Positions 26,401-38,274 of a stretch of DNA of 64,000 nt are shown piece by piece. This DNA is from Balanoglossus misakiensis (Eukaryota; Hemichordata): the NCBI GenBank assembly GCA_040954595.2, contig CM082593.2, positions 2,542,001 to 2,606,000 on the forward strand, given 5' to 3'. The position numbers and the translations under genes were made by a program. The first letter of the stretch is position 1. Every line of letters starts with the position of its first letter. The notes beneath the pieces are model-generated. The model did not search any database. It had not been told where the DNA came from and worked only from the letters and a program-made list of their open reading frames with translations.

Positions 26401-29400
26401 TAACCCATGGTTTTTGTCGAAAAACCACCAAATTTTGAAAATCCGCGAAGTCGAAAAATTGACATTTCTGGATGATTTTCATGGGCTATAACCCATGGTT
26501 TTTGTCGAAAAACCACCAAATTTTGAAAATCCGCGAAGTCGAAAAATTGACATTTCTGGATTATTTTCATGGGCTATAACCCATGCTTTTTGTCGAAAAA
26601 CCACCAAATTTTGAAAATCCGCTAAGTCGAAAAATTGACATTTCTGGATGATTTTCATGGGCTATAACCCATGCTTTTTGTCGAAAAATCACCAAATTTT
26701 GAAAATCCGCGAAGTCGAAAAATTGACATTTCTGGATGATTTTCATGGGCTATAACCCATGCTTTTTGTCGAAAAACCACCAAATTTTGAAAATCCGCTA
26801 AGTCGAAAAATTGACATTTCTGGATGATTTTCATGGGCTATAACCCATGCTTTTTGTCGAAAAACCACCAAATTTTGAAAATCCGCGAAGTCGAAAAATT
26901 GACATTTCTGGATGATTTTCATGGGCTATAACCCATGCTTTTTGTCGAAAAATCACCAAATTTTGAAAATCCGCGAAGTCGAAAAATTGACATTTCTGGA
27001 TGATTTTCATGGGCTATAACCCATGGTTTTTGTCGAAAAACCACCAAATTTTGAAAATCCGCGAAGTCGAAAAATTGACATTTCTGGATGATTTTCATGG
27101 GCTATAACCCATGGTTTTTGTCGAAAAACCACCAAATTTTGAAAATCCGCGAAGTCGAAAAATTGACATTTCTGGATGATTTTCATGGGCTATAACCCAT
27201 GGTTTTTGTCGAAAAACCACCAAATTTTGAAAATCCGCGAAGTCGAAAAATTGACATTTCTGGATGATTTTCATGGGCTATAACCCATGGTTTTTGTCGA
27301 AAAACCACCAAATTTTGAAAATCCGCGAAGTCGAAAAATTGACATTTCTGGATGATTTTCATGGGCTATAACCCATGGTTTTTGTCGAAAAACCACCAAA
27401 TTTTGAAAATCCGCGAAGTCGAAAAATTGACATTTCTGGATGATTTTCATGGGCTATAACCCATGGTTTTTGTCGAAAAACCACCAAATTTTGAAAATCC
27501 GCGAAGTCGAAAAATTGACATTTCTGGATGATTTTCATGGGCTATAACCCATGGTTTTTGTCGAAAAACCACCAAATTTTGAAAATCCGCGAAGTCGAAA
27601 AATTGACATTTCTGGATGATTTTCATGGGCTATAACCCATGGTTTTTGTCGAAAAACCACCAAATTTTGAAAATCCGCGAAGTCGAAAAATTGACATTTC
27701 TGGATGATTTTCATGGGCTATAACCCATGGTTTTTGTCGAAAAACCACCAAATTTTGAAAATCCACGAAGTCGAAAAATTGACATTTCTGGATGATTTTC
27801 ATGGGCTATAACCCATGGTTTTTGTCGAAAAACCACCAAATTTTGAAAATCCGCGAAGTCGAAAAATTGACATTTCTGGATGATTTTCATGGGCTATAAC
27901 CCATGGTTTTTGTCGAAAAACCACCAAATTTTGAAAATCCGCGAAGTCGAAAAATTGACATTTCTGGATGATTTTCATGGGCTATAACCCATGGTTTTTG
28001 TCGAAAAACCACCAAATTTTGAAAATCCGCGAAGTCGAAAAATTGACATTTCTGGATGATTTTCATGGGCTATAACCCATGGTTTTTGTCGAAAAACCAC
28101 CAAATTTTGAAAATCCGCTAAGTCGAAAAATTGACATTTCTGGATGATTTTCATGGGCTATAACCCATGGTTTTTGTCGAAAAACCACCAAATTTTGAAA
28201 ATCCGCGAAGTCGAAAAATTGACATTTCTGGATGATTTTCATGGGCTATAACCCATGGTTTTTGTCGAAAAACCACCAAATTTTGAAAATCCGCGAAGTC
28301 GAAAAATTGACATTTCTGGATGATTTTCATGGGCTATAACCCATGCTTTTTGTCGAAAAACCACCAAATTTTGAAAATCCGCGAAGTCGAAAAATTGACA
28401 TTTCTGGATGATTTTCATGGGCTATAACCCATGGTTTTTGTCGAAAAACCACCAAATTTTGAAAACCCGCGAAGTCGAAAAATTGACATTTCTGGATGAT
28501 TTTCATGGGCTATAACCCATGGTTTTTGTCGAAAAACCACCAAATTTTGAAAATCCGCGAAGTCGAAAAATTGACATTTCTGGATGATTTTCATGGGCTA
28601 TAACCCATGGTTTTTGTCGAAAAACCACCAAATTTTGAAAATCCGCGAAGTCGAAAAATTGACATTTCTGGATGATTTTCATGGGCTATAACCCATGGTT
28701 TTTGTCGAAAAACCACCAAATTTTGAAAACCCGCGAAGTCGAAAAATTGACATTTCTGGATGATTTTCATGGGCTATAACCCATGGTTTTTGTCGAAAAA
28801 CCACCAAATTTTGAAAATCCGCGAAGTCGAAAAATTGACATTTCTGGATGATTTTCATGGGCTATAACCCATGGTTTTTGTCGAAAAACCACCAAATTTT
28901 GAAAATCCGCTAAGTCGAAAAATTGACATTTCTGGATGATTTTCATGGGCTATAACCCATGGTTTTTGTCGAAAAACCACCAAATTTTGAAAATCCGCGA
29001 AGTCGAAAAATTGACATTTCTGGATGATTTTCATGGGCTATAACCCATGGTTTTTGTCGAAAAACCACCAAATTTTGAAAATCCGCGAAGTCGAAAAATT
29101 GACATTTCTGGATGATTTTCATGGGCTATAACCCATGCTTTTTGTGGAAAAATCACCAAATTTTGAAAATCCGCGAAGTCGAAAAATTGACATTTCTGGA
29201 TGATTTTCATGGGCTATAACCCATGCTTTTTGTCGAAAAACCACCAAATTTTGAAAATCCGCGAAGTCGAAAAATTGACATTTCTGGATGATTTTCATGG
29301 GCTATAACCCATGGTTTTTGTGGAAAAACCACCAAATTTTGAAAATCCGCGAAGTCGAAAAATTGACATTTCTGGATGATTTTCATGGGCTATAACCCAT

Positions 29401-31699
29401 GGTTTTTGTCGAAAAACCACCAAATTTTGAAAATCCGCGAAGTCGAAAAATTGACATTTCTGGATGATTTTCATGGGCTATAACCCATGGTTTTTGTCGA
29501 AAAACCACCAAATTTTGAAAATCCGCGAAGTCGAAAAATTGACATTTCTGGATGATTTTCATGGGCTATAACCCATGGTTTTTGTCGAAAAACCACCAAA
29601 TTTTGAAAATCCGCGAAGTCGAAAAATTGACATTTCTGGATGATTTTCATGGGCTATAACCCATGGTTTTGTCGAAAAACCACCAAATTTTGAAAATCCA
29701 CGAAGTCGAAAAATTGACATTTCTGGATGATTTTCATGGGCTATAACCCATGGTTTTTGTCGAAAAACCACCAAATTTTGAAAATCCGCGAAGTCGAAAA
29801 ATTGACATTTCTGGATGATTTTCATGGGCTATAACCCATGGTTTTTGTCGAAAAACCACCAAATTTTGAAAATCCGCGAAGTCGAAAAATTGACATTTCT
29901 GGATGATTTTCATGGGCTATAACCCATGGTTTTTGTCGAAAAACCACCAAATTTTGAAAATCCGCGAAGTCGAAAAATTGACATTTCTGGATGATTTTCA
30001 TGGGCTATAACCCATGGTTTTTGTCGAAAAACCACCAAATTTTGAAAATCCGCTAAGTCGAAAAATTGACATTTCTGGATGATTTTCATGGGCTATAACC
30101 CATGGTTTTTGTCGAAAAACCACCAAATTTTGAAAATCCGCGAAGTCGAAAAATTGACATTTCTGGATGATTTTCATGGGCTATAACCCATGGTTTTTGT
30201 CGAAAAACCACCAAATTTTGAAAATCCGCGAAGTCGAAAAATTGACATTTCTGGATGATTTTCATGGGCTATAACCCATGGTTTTTGTCGAAAAACCACC
30301 AAATTTTGAAAATCCGCTAAGTCGAAAAATTGACATTTCTGGATGATTTTCATGGGCTATAACCCATGGTTTTTGTCGAAAAACCACCAAATTTTGAAAA
30401 TCCGCGAAGTCGAAAAATTGACATTTCTGGATGATTTTCATGGGCTATAACCCATGCTTTTTGTCGAAAAACCACCAAATTTTGAAAATCCGCGAAGTCG
30501 AAAAATTGACATTTCTGGATGATTTTCATGGGCTATAACCCATGGTTTTTGTCGAAAAACCACCAAATTTTGAAAATCCGCGAAGTCGAAAAATTGACAT
30601 TTCTGGATGATTTTCATGGGCTATAACCCATGCTTTTTGTTGAAAAATCACCAAATTTTGAAAATCCGCGAAGTCGAAAAATTGACATTTCTGGATGATT
30701 TTCATGGGCTATAACCCATGGTTTTTGTCGAAAAACCACCAAATTTTGAAAATCCGCGAAGTCGAAAAATTGACATTTCTGGATGATTTTCATGGGCTAT
30801 AACCCATGGTTTTTGTCGAAAAACCACCAAATTTTGAAAATCCGCGAAGTCGAAAAATTGACATTTCTGGATGATTTTCATGGGCTATAACCCATGGTTT
30901 TTGTCGAAAAACCACCAAATTTTGAAAATCCGCGAAGTCGAAAAATTGACATTTCTGGATGATTTTCATGGGCTATAACCCATGCTTTTTGTCGAAAAAC
31001 CACCAAATTTTGAAAATCCGCGAAGTCGAAAAATTGACATTTCTGGATGATTTTCATGGGCTATAACCCATGCTTTTTGTCGAAAAACCACCAAATTTTG
31101 AAAATCCGCGAAGTCGAAAAATTGACATTTCTGGATGATTTTCATGGGCTATAACCCATGCTTTTTGTCGAAAAACCACCAAATTTTGAAAATCCGCGAA
31201 GTCGAAAAATTGACATTTCTGGATGATTTTCATGGGCTATAACCCATGCTTTTTGTCGGAAAACCACCAAATTTTGAAAATCCGCGAAGTCGAAAAATTG
31301 ACATTTCTGGATGATTTTCATGGGCTATAACCCATGCTTTTTGTCGAAAAACCACCAAATTTTGAAAATCCGCGAAGTCGAAAAATTGACATTTCTGGAT
31401 GATTTTCATGGGCTATAACCCATGCTTTTTGTCGAAAAACCACCAAATTTTGAAAATCCGCGAAGTCGAAAAATTGACATTTCTGGATGATTTTCATGGG
31501 CTATAACCCATGCTTTTTGTCGAAAAACCACCAAATTTTGAAAATCCGCGAAGTCGAAAAATTGACATTTCTGGATGATTTTCATGGGCTATAACCCATG
31601 CTTTTTGTCGAAAAACCTCCAAATTTTGAAAATCCGCGAAGTCGAAAAATTGACATTTCTGGATGATTTTCATGGGCTATAACCCATGGTTTTTGTCGA

Positions 31700-31775
31700 A
31701 AAACCACCCAATTTTGAAAATCCGCGATGTCAATTTTTCGACTTCGCGGATTTTCAAAATTTGGTGGTTTTTCGA
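31700..31775. repeat. Orientation-switch junction of the satellite
   Basis: The forward monomer stops after AAAATCCGCGA (31727) and the opposite strand begins at 31728 with TGTCAATTTTTCGACT. Arms TTTTGAAAATCCGCGA and TCGCGGATTTTCAAAA face each other across a 16-nt loop (31728-31743), so the junction is a perfect hairpin that extends outward into the array. The last forward monomer has a private change (CACCCAATTTT). Confidence 0.93.
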
Positions 31776-34052
31776 CAAAAACCATGGGTTATAGCCCATG
31801 AAAATCATCCAGAAATGTCAATTTTTCGACTTCGCGGATTTTCAAAATTTGGTGGTTTTTCGACAAAAACCATGGGTTATAGCCCATGAAAATCATCCAG
31901 AAATGTCAATTTTTCGACTTCGCGGATTTTCAAAATTTGGTGGTGTTTCGACAAAAACCATGGGTTATAGCCCATGAAAATCATCCAGAAATGTCAATTT
32001 TTCGACTTCGCGGATTGTCAAAATTTGGTGGTTTTTCGACAAAAACCATGGGTTATAGCCCATGAAAATCATCCAGAAATGTCAATTTTTCGACTTCGCG
32101 GATTTTCAAAATTTGGTGGTTTTTCGACAAAAAGCATGGGTTATAGCCCATGAAAATCATCCAGAAATGTCAATTTTTCGACTTCGCGGATTTTCAAAAT
32201 TTGGTGGTTTTTCGACAAAAAGCATGGGTTATAGCCCATGAAAATCATCCAGAAATGTCAATTTTTCGACTTCGCGGATTTTCAAAATTTGGTGGTTTTT
32301 CGACAAAAACCATGGGTTATAGCCCATGAAAATCATCCAGAAATGTCAATTTTTCGACTTCGCGAATTTTCAAAATTTGGTGGTTTTTCGACAAAAAGCA
32401 TGGGTTATAGCCCATGAAAATCATCCAGAAATGTCAATTTTTCGACTTCGCGGATTTTCAAAATTTGGTGGTTTTTCGTCAAAAAGCATGGGTTATAGCC
32501 CATGAAAATCATCCAGAAATGTCAATTTTTCGACTTCGCGGATTTTCAAAATTTGGTGGTTTTTCGACAAAAAGCATGGGTTATAGCCCATGAAAATCAT
32601 CCAGAAATGTCAATTTTTCGACTTCGCGGATTTTCAAAATTTGGTGGTTTTTCGACAAAAACCATGGGTTATAGCCCATGAAAATCATCCAGAAATGTCA
32701 ATTTTTCGACTTCGCGGATTTTCAAAATTTGGTGGTTTTTCGACAAAAACCATGGGTTATAGCCCATGAAAATCATCCAGAAATGTCAATTTTTCGACTT
32801 CGCGGATTTTCAAAATTTGGTGGTTTTTCGACAAAAAGCATGGGTTATAGCCCATGAAAATCATCCAGAAATGTCAATTTTTCGACTTCGCGGATTTTCA
32901 AAATTTGGTGGTTTTTCGACAAAAACCATGGGTTATAGCCCATGAAAATCATCCAGAAATGTCAATTTTTCGACTTCGCGGATTTTCAAAATTTGGTGGT
33001 TTTTCGACAAAAAGCATGGGTTATAGCCCATGAAAATCATCCAGAAATGTCAATTTTTCGACTTCGCGGATTTTCAAAATTTGGTGGTTTTTCGACAAAA
33101 AGCATGGGTTATAGCCCATGAAAATCATCCAGAAATGTCAATTTTTCGACTTAGCGGATTTTCAAAATTTGGTGATTTTTCGACAAAAAGCATGGGTTAT
33201 AGCCCATGGAATTCATCCAGAAATGTCAATTTTTCGACTTCGCGGATTTTCAAAATTTGGTGGTTTTTCGACAAAAACCATGGGTTATAGCCCATGAAAA
33301 TCATCCAGAAATGTCAATTTTTCGACTTCGCGGATTTTCAAAATTTGGTGGTTTTTCGACAAAAACCATGGGTTATAGCCCATGAAAATCATCCAGAAAT
33401 GTCAATTTTTCGACTTCGCGGATTTTCAAAATTTGGTGGTTTTTCGACAAAAAGCATGGGTTATAGCCCATGAAAATCATCCAGAAATGTCAATTTTTCG
33501 ACTTCGCGGATTTTCAAAATTTGGTGGTTTTTCGACAAAAACCATGGGTTATAGCCCATGAAAATCATCCAGAAATGTCAATTTTTCGACTTCGCGGATT
33601 TTCAAAATTTGGTGGTTTTTCGACAAAAAGCATGGGTTATAGCCCATGAAAATCATCCAGAAATGTCAATTTTTCGACTTCGCGGATTTTCAAAATTTGG
33701 TGGTTTTTCGACAAAAACCATGGGTTATAGCCCATGAAAATCATCCAGAAATGTCAATTTTTCGACTTCGCGGATTTTCAAAATTTGGTGGTTTTTCGAC
33801 AAAAACCATGGGTTATAGCCCATGAAAATCATCCAGAAATGTCAATTTTTCGACTTCGCGGATTTTCAAAATTTGGTGGTTTTTCGACAAAAAGCATGGG
33901 TTATAGCCCATGAAAATCATCCAGAAATGTCAATTTTTCGACTTCGCGGATTTTCAAAATTTGGTGGTTTTTCGACAAAAAGCATGGGTTATAGCCCATG
34001 AAAATCATCCAGAAATGTCAATTTTTCGACTTCGCGGATTTTCAAAATTTGG

Positions 34053-35460
34053 TGGTTTTTCGACAAAAACCATGGGTTATAGCCCATGAAAATCATCCAG
34101 AAATGTCAATTTTTCGACTTCGCGGATTTTCAAAATTTGGTGGTTTTTCGACAAAAACCATGGGTTATAGCCCATGAAAATCATCCAGAAATGTCAATTT
34201 TTCGACTTCGCGGATTTTCAAAATTTGGTGGTTTTTCGACAAAAAGCATGGGTTATAGCCCATAAAAATCATCCAGAAATGTCAATTTTTCGACTTCGCG
34301 GATTTTCAAAATTTGGTGGTTTTTCGACAAAAAGCATGGGTTATAGCCCATGAAAATCATCCAGAAATGTCAATTTTTCGACTTCGCGGATTTTCAAAAT
34401 TTTGTGGTTTTTCGACAAAAAGCATGGGTTATAGCCCATGAAAATCATCCAGAAATGTCAATTTTTCGACTTCGCGGATTTTCAAAATTTGGAGGTTTTT
34501 CGACAAAAAGCATGGGTTATAGCCCATGAAAATCATCCAGAAATGTCAATTTTTCGACTTCGCGGATTTTCAAAATTTGGTGATTTTTTGATAAAAACCA
34601 TGGGTTATAGCTCATGAAAATCATCCAGAAATGTCAATTTTTCGACTTCGCGGATTTTCAAAATTTGGTGATTTTTTGATAAAAACCATGGGTTATAGCT
34701 CATGAAAATCATCCAGAAATGTCAATTTTTCGACTTCGCGGATTTTCAAAATTTGGTGGTTTTTCGACAAAAACCATGGGTTATAGCCCATGAAAATCAT
34801 CCAGAAATGTCAATTTTTCGACTTCGCGGATTTTCAAAATTTGGTGGTTTTTCGACAAAAACCATGGGTTATAGCCCATGAAAATCATCCAGAAATGTCA
34901 ATTTTTCGACTTCGCGGATTTTCAAAATTTGGTGGTTTTTCGACAAAAAGCATGGGTTATAGCCCATAAAAATCATCCAGAAATGTCAATTTTTCGACTT
35001 CGCGGATTTTCAAAATTTGGTGGTTTTTCGACAAAAAGCATGGGTTATAGCCCATGAAAATCATCCAGAAATGTCAATTTTTCGACTTCGCGGATTTTCA
35101 AAATTTTGTGGTTTTTCGACAAAAAGCATGGGTTATAGCCCATGAAAATCATCCAGAAATGTCAATTTTTCGACTTCGCGGATTTTCAAAATTTGGAGGT
35201 TTTTCGACAAAAAGCATGGGTTATAGCCCATGAAAATCATCCAGAAATGTCAATTTTTCGACTTCGCGGATTTTCAAAATTTGGTGATTTTTTGATAAAA
35301 ACCATGGGTTATAGCTCATGAAAATCATCCAGAAATGTCAATTTTTCGACTTCGCGGATTTTCAAAATTTGGTGATTTTTTGATAAAAACCATGGGTTAT
35401 AGCTCATGAAAATCATCCAGAAATGTCAATTTTTCGACTTCGCGGATTTTCAAAATTTGG
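34053..35460 (-). repeat. 704-bp (8-monomer) higher-order repeat, two copies
   Basis: The order of private variants repeats at an exact 704-bp offset. CCCATAAAAATC occurs at about 34260 and 34964. TTTTGTGG occurs at about 34400 and 35104. TTGGAGGTTTTTCG occurs at about 34491 and 35195. Two consecutive TTTTTTGATAAAAACC monomers occur at about 34580/34670 and 35286/35374. This is a recent tandem duplication of eight monomers. Confidence 0.85.
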
Positions 35461-35629
35461 TGGTTTTTCGACAAAAAGCATGGGTTATAGCCCATGAAAA
35501 TCATCCAGAAATGTCAATTTTTCGACTTCGCGGATTTTCAAAATTTGGTGGTTTTTCGACAAAAACCATGGGTTATAGCCCATGAAAATCATCCAGAAAT
35601 GTCAATTTTTCGACTTCGCGGATTTTCAA

Positions 35630-36410
35630 AATTTGGTGATTTTTTGATAAAAACCATGGGTTATAGCTCATGAAAATCATCCAGAAATGTCAATTTTTCG
35701 ACTTCGCGGATTTTCAAAATTTGGTGATTTTTTGATAAAAACCATGGGTTATAGCTCATGAAAATCATCCAGAAATGTCAATTTTTCGACTTCGCGGATT
35801 TTCAAAATTTGGTGATTTTTTGATAAAAACCATGGGTTATAGCTCATGAAAATCATCCAGAAATGTCAATTTTTCGACTTCGCGGATTTTCAAAATTTGG
35901 TGATTTTTTGATAAAAACCATGGGTTATAGCTCATGAAAATCATCCAGAAATGTCAATTTTTCGACTTCGCGGATTTTCAAAATTTGGTGATTTTTTGAT
36001 AAAAACCATGGGTTATAGCTCATGAAAATCATCCAGAAATGTCAATTTTTCGACTTCGCGGATTTTCAAAATTTGGTGATTTTTTGATAAAAACCATGGG
36101 TTATAGCTCATGAAAATCATCCAGAAATGTCAATTTTTCGACTTCGCGGATTTTCAAAATTTGGTGATTTTTTGATAAAAACCATGGGTTATAGCTCATG
36201 AAAATCATCCAGAAATGTCAATTTTTCGACTTCGCGGATTTTCAAAATTTGGTGATTTTTTGATAAAAACCATGGGTTATAGCTCATGAAAATCATCCAG
36301 CAAATGTCAATTTTTCGACTTCGCGGATTTTCAAAATTTGGTGATTTTTTGATAAAAACCATGGGTTATAGCTCATGAAAATTGTCAAAAATCGACCATT
36401 TTCCGACTTC
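35630..36410 (-). repeat. Homogeneous run of the diverged GATAAAAACC monomer at the outer edge
   Basis: About nine consecutive monomers carry GTGATTTTTTGATAAAAACC and GCTCATGAAAATC in place of GTGGTTTTTCGACAAAAACC and GCCCATGAAAATC. The last copy has an inserted C (CAGCAAATGTC at about 36300). The left outer edge of the whole array carries the complementary signature (TTTTTATCAAAAAA at about 5190), so this form marks both ends. Confidence 0.85.
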
Positions 36411-38274
36411 ACTGAAGATGAGGTGAAAATTGTACCAAAAACCGAAAACTCAGAAAAAATATGACATACAAGATAGAATTTTGTAATTAATTTTTATTCC
36501 CACTTCGAGCACCACACATTTATCTTAAGTGTGCCCTCTTAGCAAATGCATACCATATGCTATTTTGAAGAATAACAATCGACATGTAAATTTTTTTTTA
36601 CATTTTGGCATATTACATAAGCATGTTTTTTTTTATAATCTACAAAGTGTAATTTTCAAAATTTTGGTTGAATTTCTTAAATGCGATGTCTGGTAGACAC
36701 CACACTCATGAACTTTAAAGAGCAAGCAACAATGAATTCAAGTAAGACAATCTACAATAAATAATATCCGTCAACTGTAACCCTGTAGGAAATCTTCATT
36801 TTAAATATTTGTCGACAGAAACTTACAGACAGACTCGGTGAAAAAAGCCATCTTCAATCAACTTTTTATTTGTATCTATGATCTGAATTCATGTTGAACA
36901 ACACAAAATCTTGTGACTTTAAACATTCACGTGTAAAAGAACACAAGATACTGAAAACTTGCAAAATGCTTCATGTAATGACAAAATTAAATAACAGCAG
37001 TTGAGTTTCATTCTTATTTATCAAATCATCACGGGGCTTGAAATTCTCAGGATACTCGCAAAGGCAAAATATTGCCAGTGACATCGGGATAAAGTCAGCA
37101 CAATTACTCAGATAAAATTACAACATTCACCGGTCTAATCCTGTATTGCTCTAAAATGTCTTACAGTGCAAGGGAAAAAAAAACAAGCAATGTTTGCTCT
37201 TCAAACAAATCTGATGTTGTGTCTTAATGCTTAATGTTTACAACCCAATCTCTCCCACGCTTTCAATACATGCATTAAATCAAAAATACTACAAAATAAC
37301 CATCTATGTGTAAACAAGGCAAAAATGTATGTACATTGGCAAAAAATAAAAATAAACTAAAACTAAAATGTCAAGATACCACAGAAGTTGTTGAGAACCG
37401 ACAATATTGAAACCACCCAGGTTAGCTGTGTAAACTGGATACAACCAGTTTTATTTTTTTTATTTCTTCAATATTATACTGAATTCCAACTTGAAAACAT
37501 GTGTAGACTTTATAAGCTCAAACCTTACAGACATTTGTTTTTGTTTCAATATACATCAACTGGTGACAATGTGTTTCAAAGTGACCTTCTGAGTTCGAAA
37601 ATACCCAGTTGGTCATTCCAGTATGTGGGTCAAAGCTCTGACCAATCTGCTTCTAAGCTCAGCTTTTGAGAAGAGTTATCTGACAACTGTTAACGACGGA
37701 CTATTCATATCCAATTCCAGGATTATCAGTTGGAAAAATATGTTCATTTCCTGCAGTGTCAATTTCATGAAACAGCACCGCAGTGTGAAAAACATCCAAC
37801 CTTCATGTCTCACAGGGGCTTACTGAATATATAAAATGTATATGATAATTCATGAATTATATGTAAGAGTATCAACTATCATACAATTTCCACCTGCATA
37901 CCTGTTTAGTATAAGCCCAGACTTAGCGACAACCCAAACAGATACATTCTGACGTCAATATGCTCTCATTATCTCGGCCAAATGCAGGCATTTCAAAATT
38001 TTCTAAAATTTAGTTGGGTACAGGTTTATCAAAGAATCATGCAAATCAAAAAATGCTACTTTTTAATCATACGTATCTGGATCATTATCTAATCAGCAAA
38101 GCTACTTAGGGGGTCCCTCGCTACAAAAATACAGTCAATATTTTGATGAATTTGGAGAGACGTATGCCATGTGATAAAAGGGCGAGCGCTTACTGAGTCT
38201 TCTTGGAAAAGTATCTTTCACCTCATCAGCATTATCGTTTATAAATAGACACGAAGGAGATCAGCGACTTGTCT
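36411..38274 (-). other. 3' flank and likely 3' UTR of TM9SF3
   Basis: AT-rich non-coding sequence between the satellite and the TM9SF3 stop. Several TTTATT hexamers (AATAAA on the minus strand, for example near 37450 and 36865) could end the transcript. No ORF here shows protein-like composition or splice context. Confidence 0.45.

Larger units (their letters stand above)
5226..31727 (+). repeat. Forward block of the 88-bp satellite (about 300 units)
   Basis: Uniform orientation throughout, with CATGGGCTATAACCCATG followed by GTCGAAAAACCACC on the plus strand. The GATGGTTTTC variant is concentrated from about 5.2 to 10 kb, while GATGATTTTC dominates further right. The stretch from about 13.1 to 14.1 kb is almost invariant. 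The CCATGC and TCACC variants become common after about 19 kb, and eight consecutive CCATGC monomers occupy about 30.98-31.60 kb. This patchiness indicates local homogenisation by unequal exchange. Confidence 0.97.
5065..36410. repeat. 88-bp satellite array, about 31.3 kb, mixed orientation
   Basis: Head-to-tail 88-bp monomers occupy the whole interval. In plus orientation the landmarks are, in order: the near-palindrome CATGGGCTATAACCCATG, then GTCGAAAAACCACC, AAATTTTGAAAATCCGCG, AAGTCGAAAAATTGACA and TTTCTGGATGATTTTC. GTCGAAAAA occurs twice per unit, about 34 bp apart. Each unit has about four CpGs. Recurrent single-base variants are CCATGG/CCATGC (presence or absence of an NcoI site), CCACC/TCACC, CGCGAAG/CGCTAAG and GATGG/GATGA. 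Short 1-bp indels shift the phase occasionally. There are no spacers and no conserved reading frame. I estimate about 355 monomers excluding the N gap. Confidence 0.98.
31728..36410 (-). repeat. Reverse block of the 88-bp satellite (about 53 units)
   Basis: The same monomer is read on the opposite strand: CATGGGTTATAGCCCATG, then AAAATCATCCAGAAATGTC, then TTTTTCGACTTCGCGG. The AAAAACC and AAAAAGC forms alternate irregularly. The outer part is increasingly made of a diverged form (GTGATTTTTTGATAAAAACC with TATAGCTCATG). The block ends with CGACCATTTTCCGACTTC at about 36410. Confidence 0.97.

Noticed and set aside
5082-33290. Dozens of 60-170-codon ORFs with related peptides (containing HENHPEMS and DFADFQNL) across the satellite
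   Set aside because: An 88-bp unit is not a multiple of 3, so three units give a recurring 264-nt frame on both strands. There is no unique start, splice context or frame conservation through indels. They are artefacts of the repeat.
5065-36410. CRISPR-like or minisatellite with variable spacers
   Set aside because: Units are contiguous with no unique spacers, and the surroundings are eukaryotic multi-exon genes.
31728-36410. Fold-back sequencing chimera creating the inversion
   Set aside because: Variant patterns on the two sides of the junction do not mirror each other, as a fold-back would require, although raw-read confirmation was not possible.
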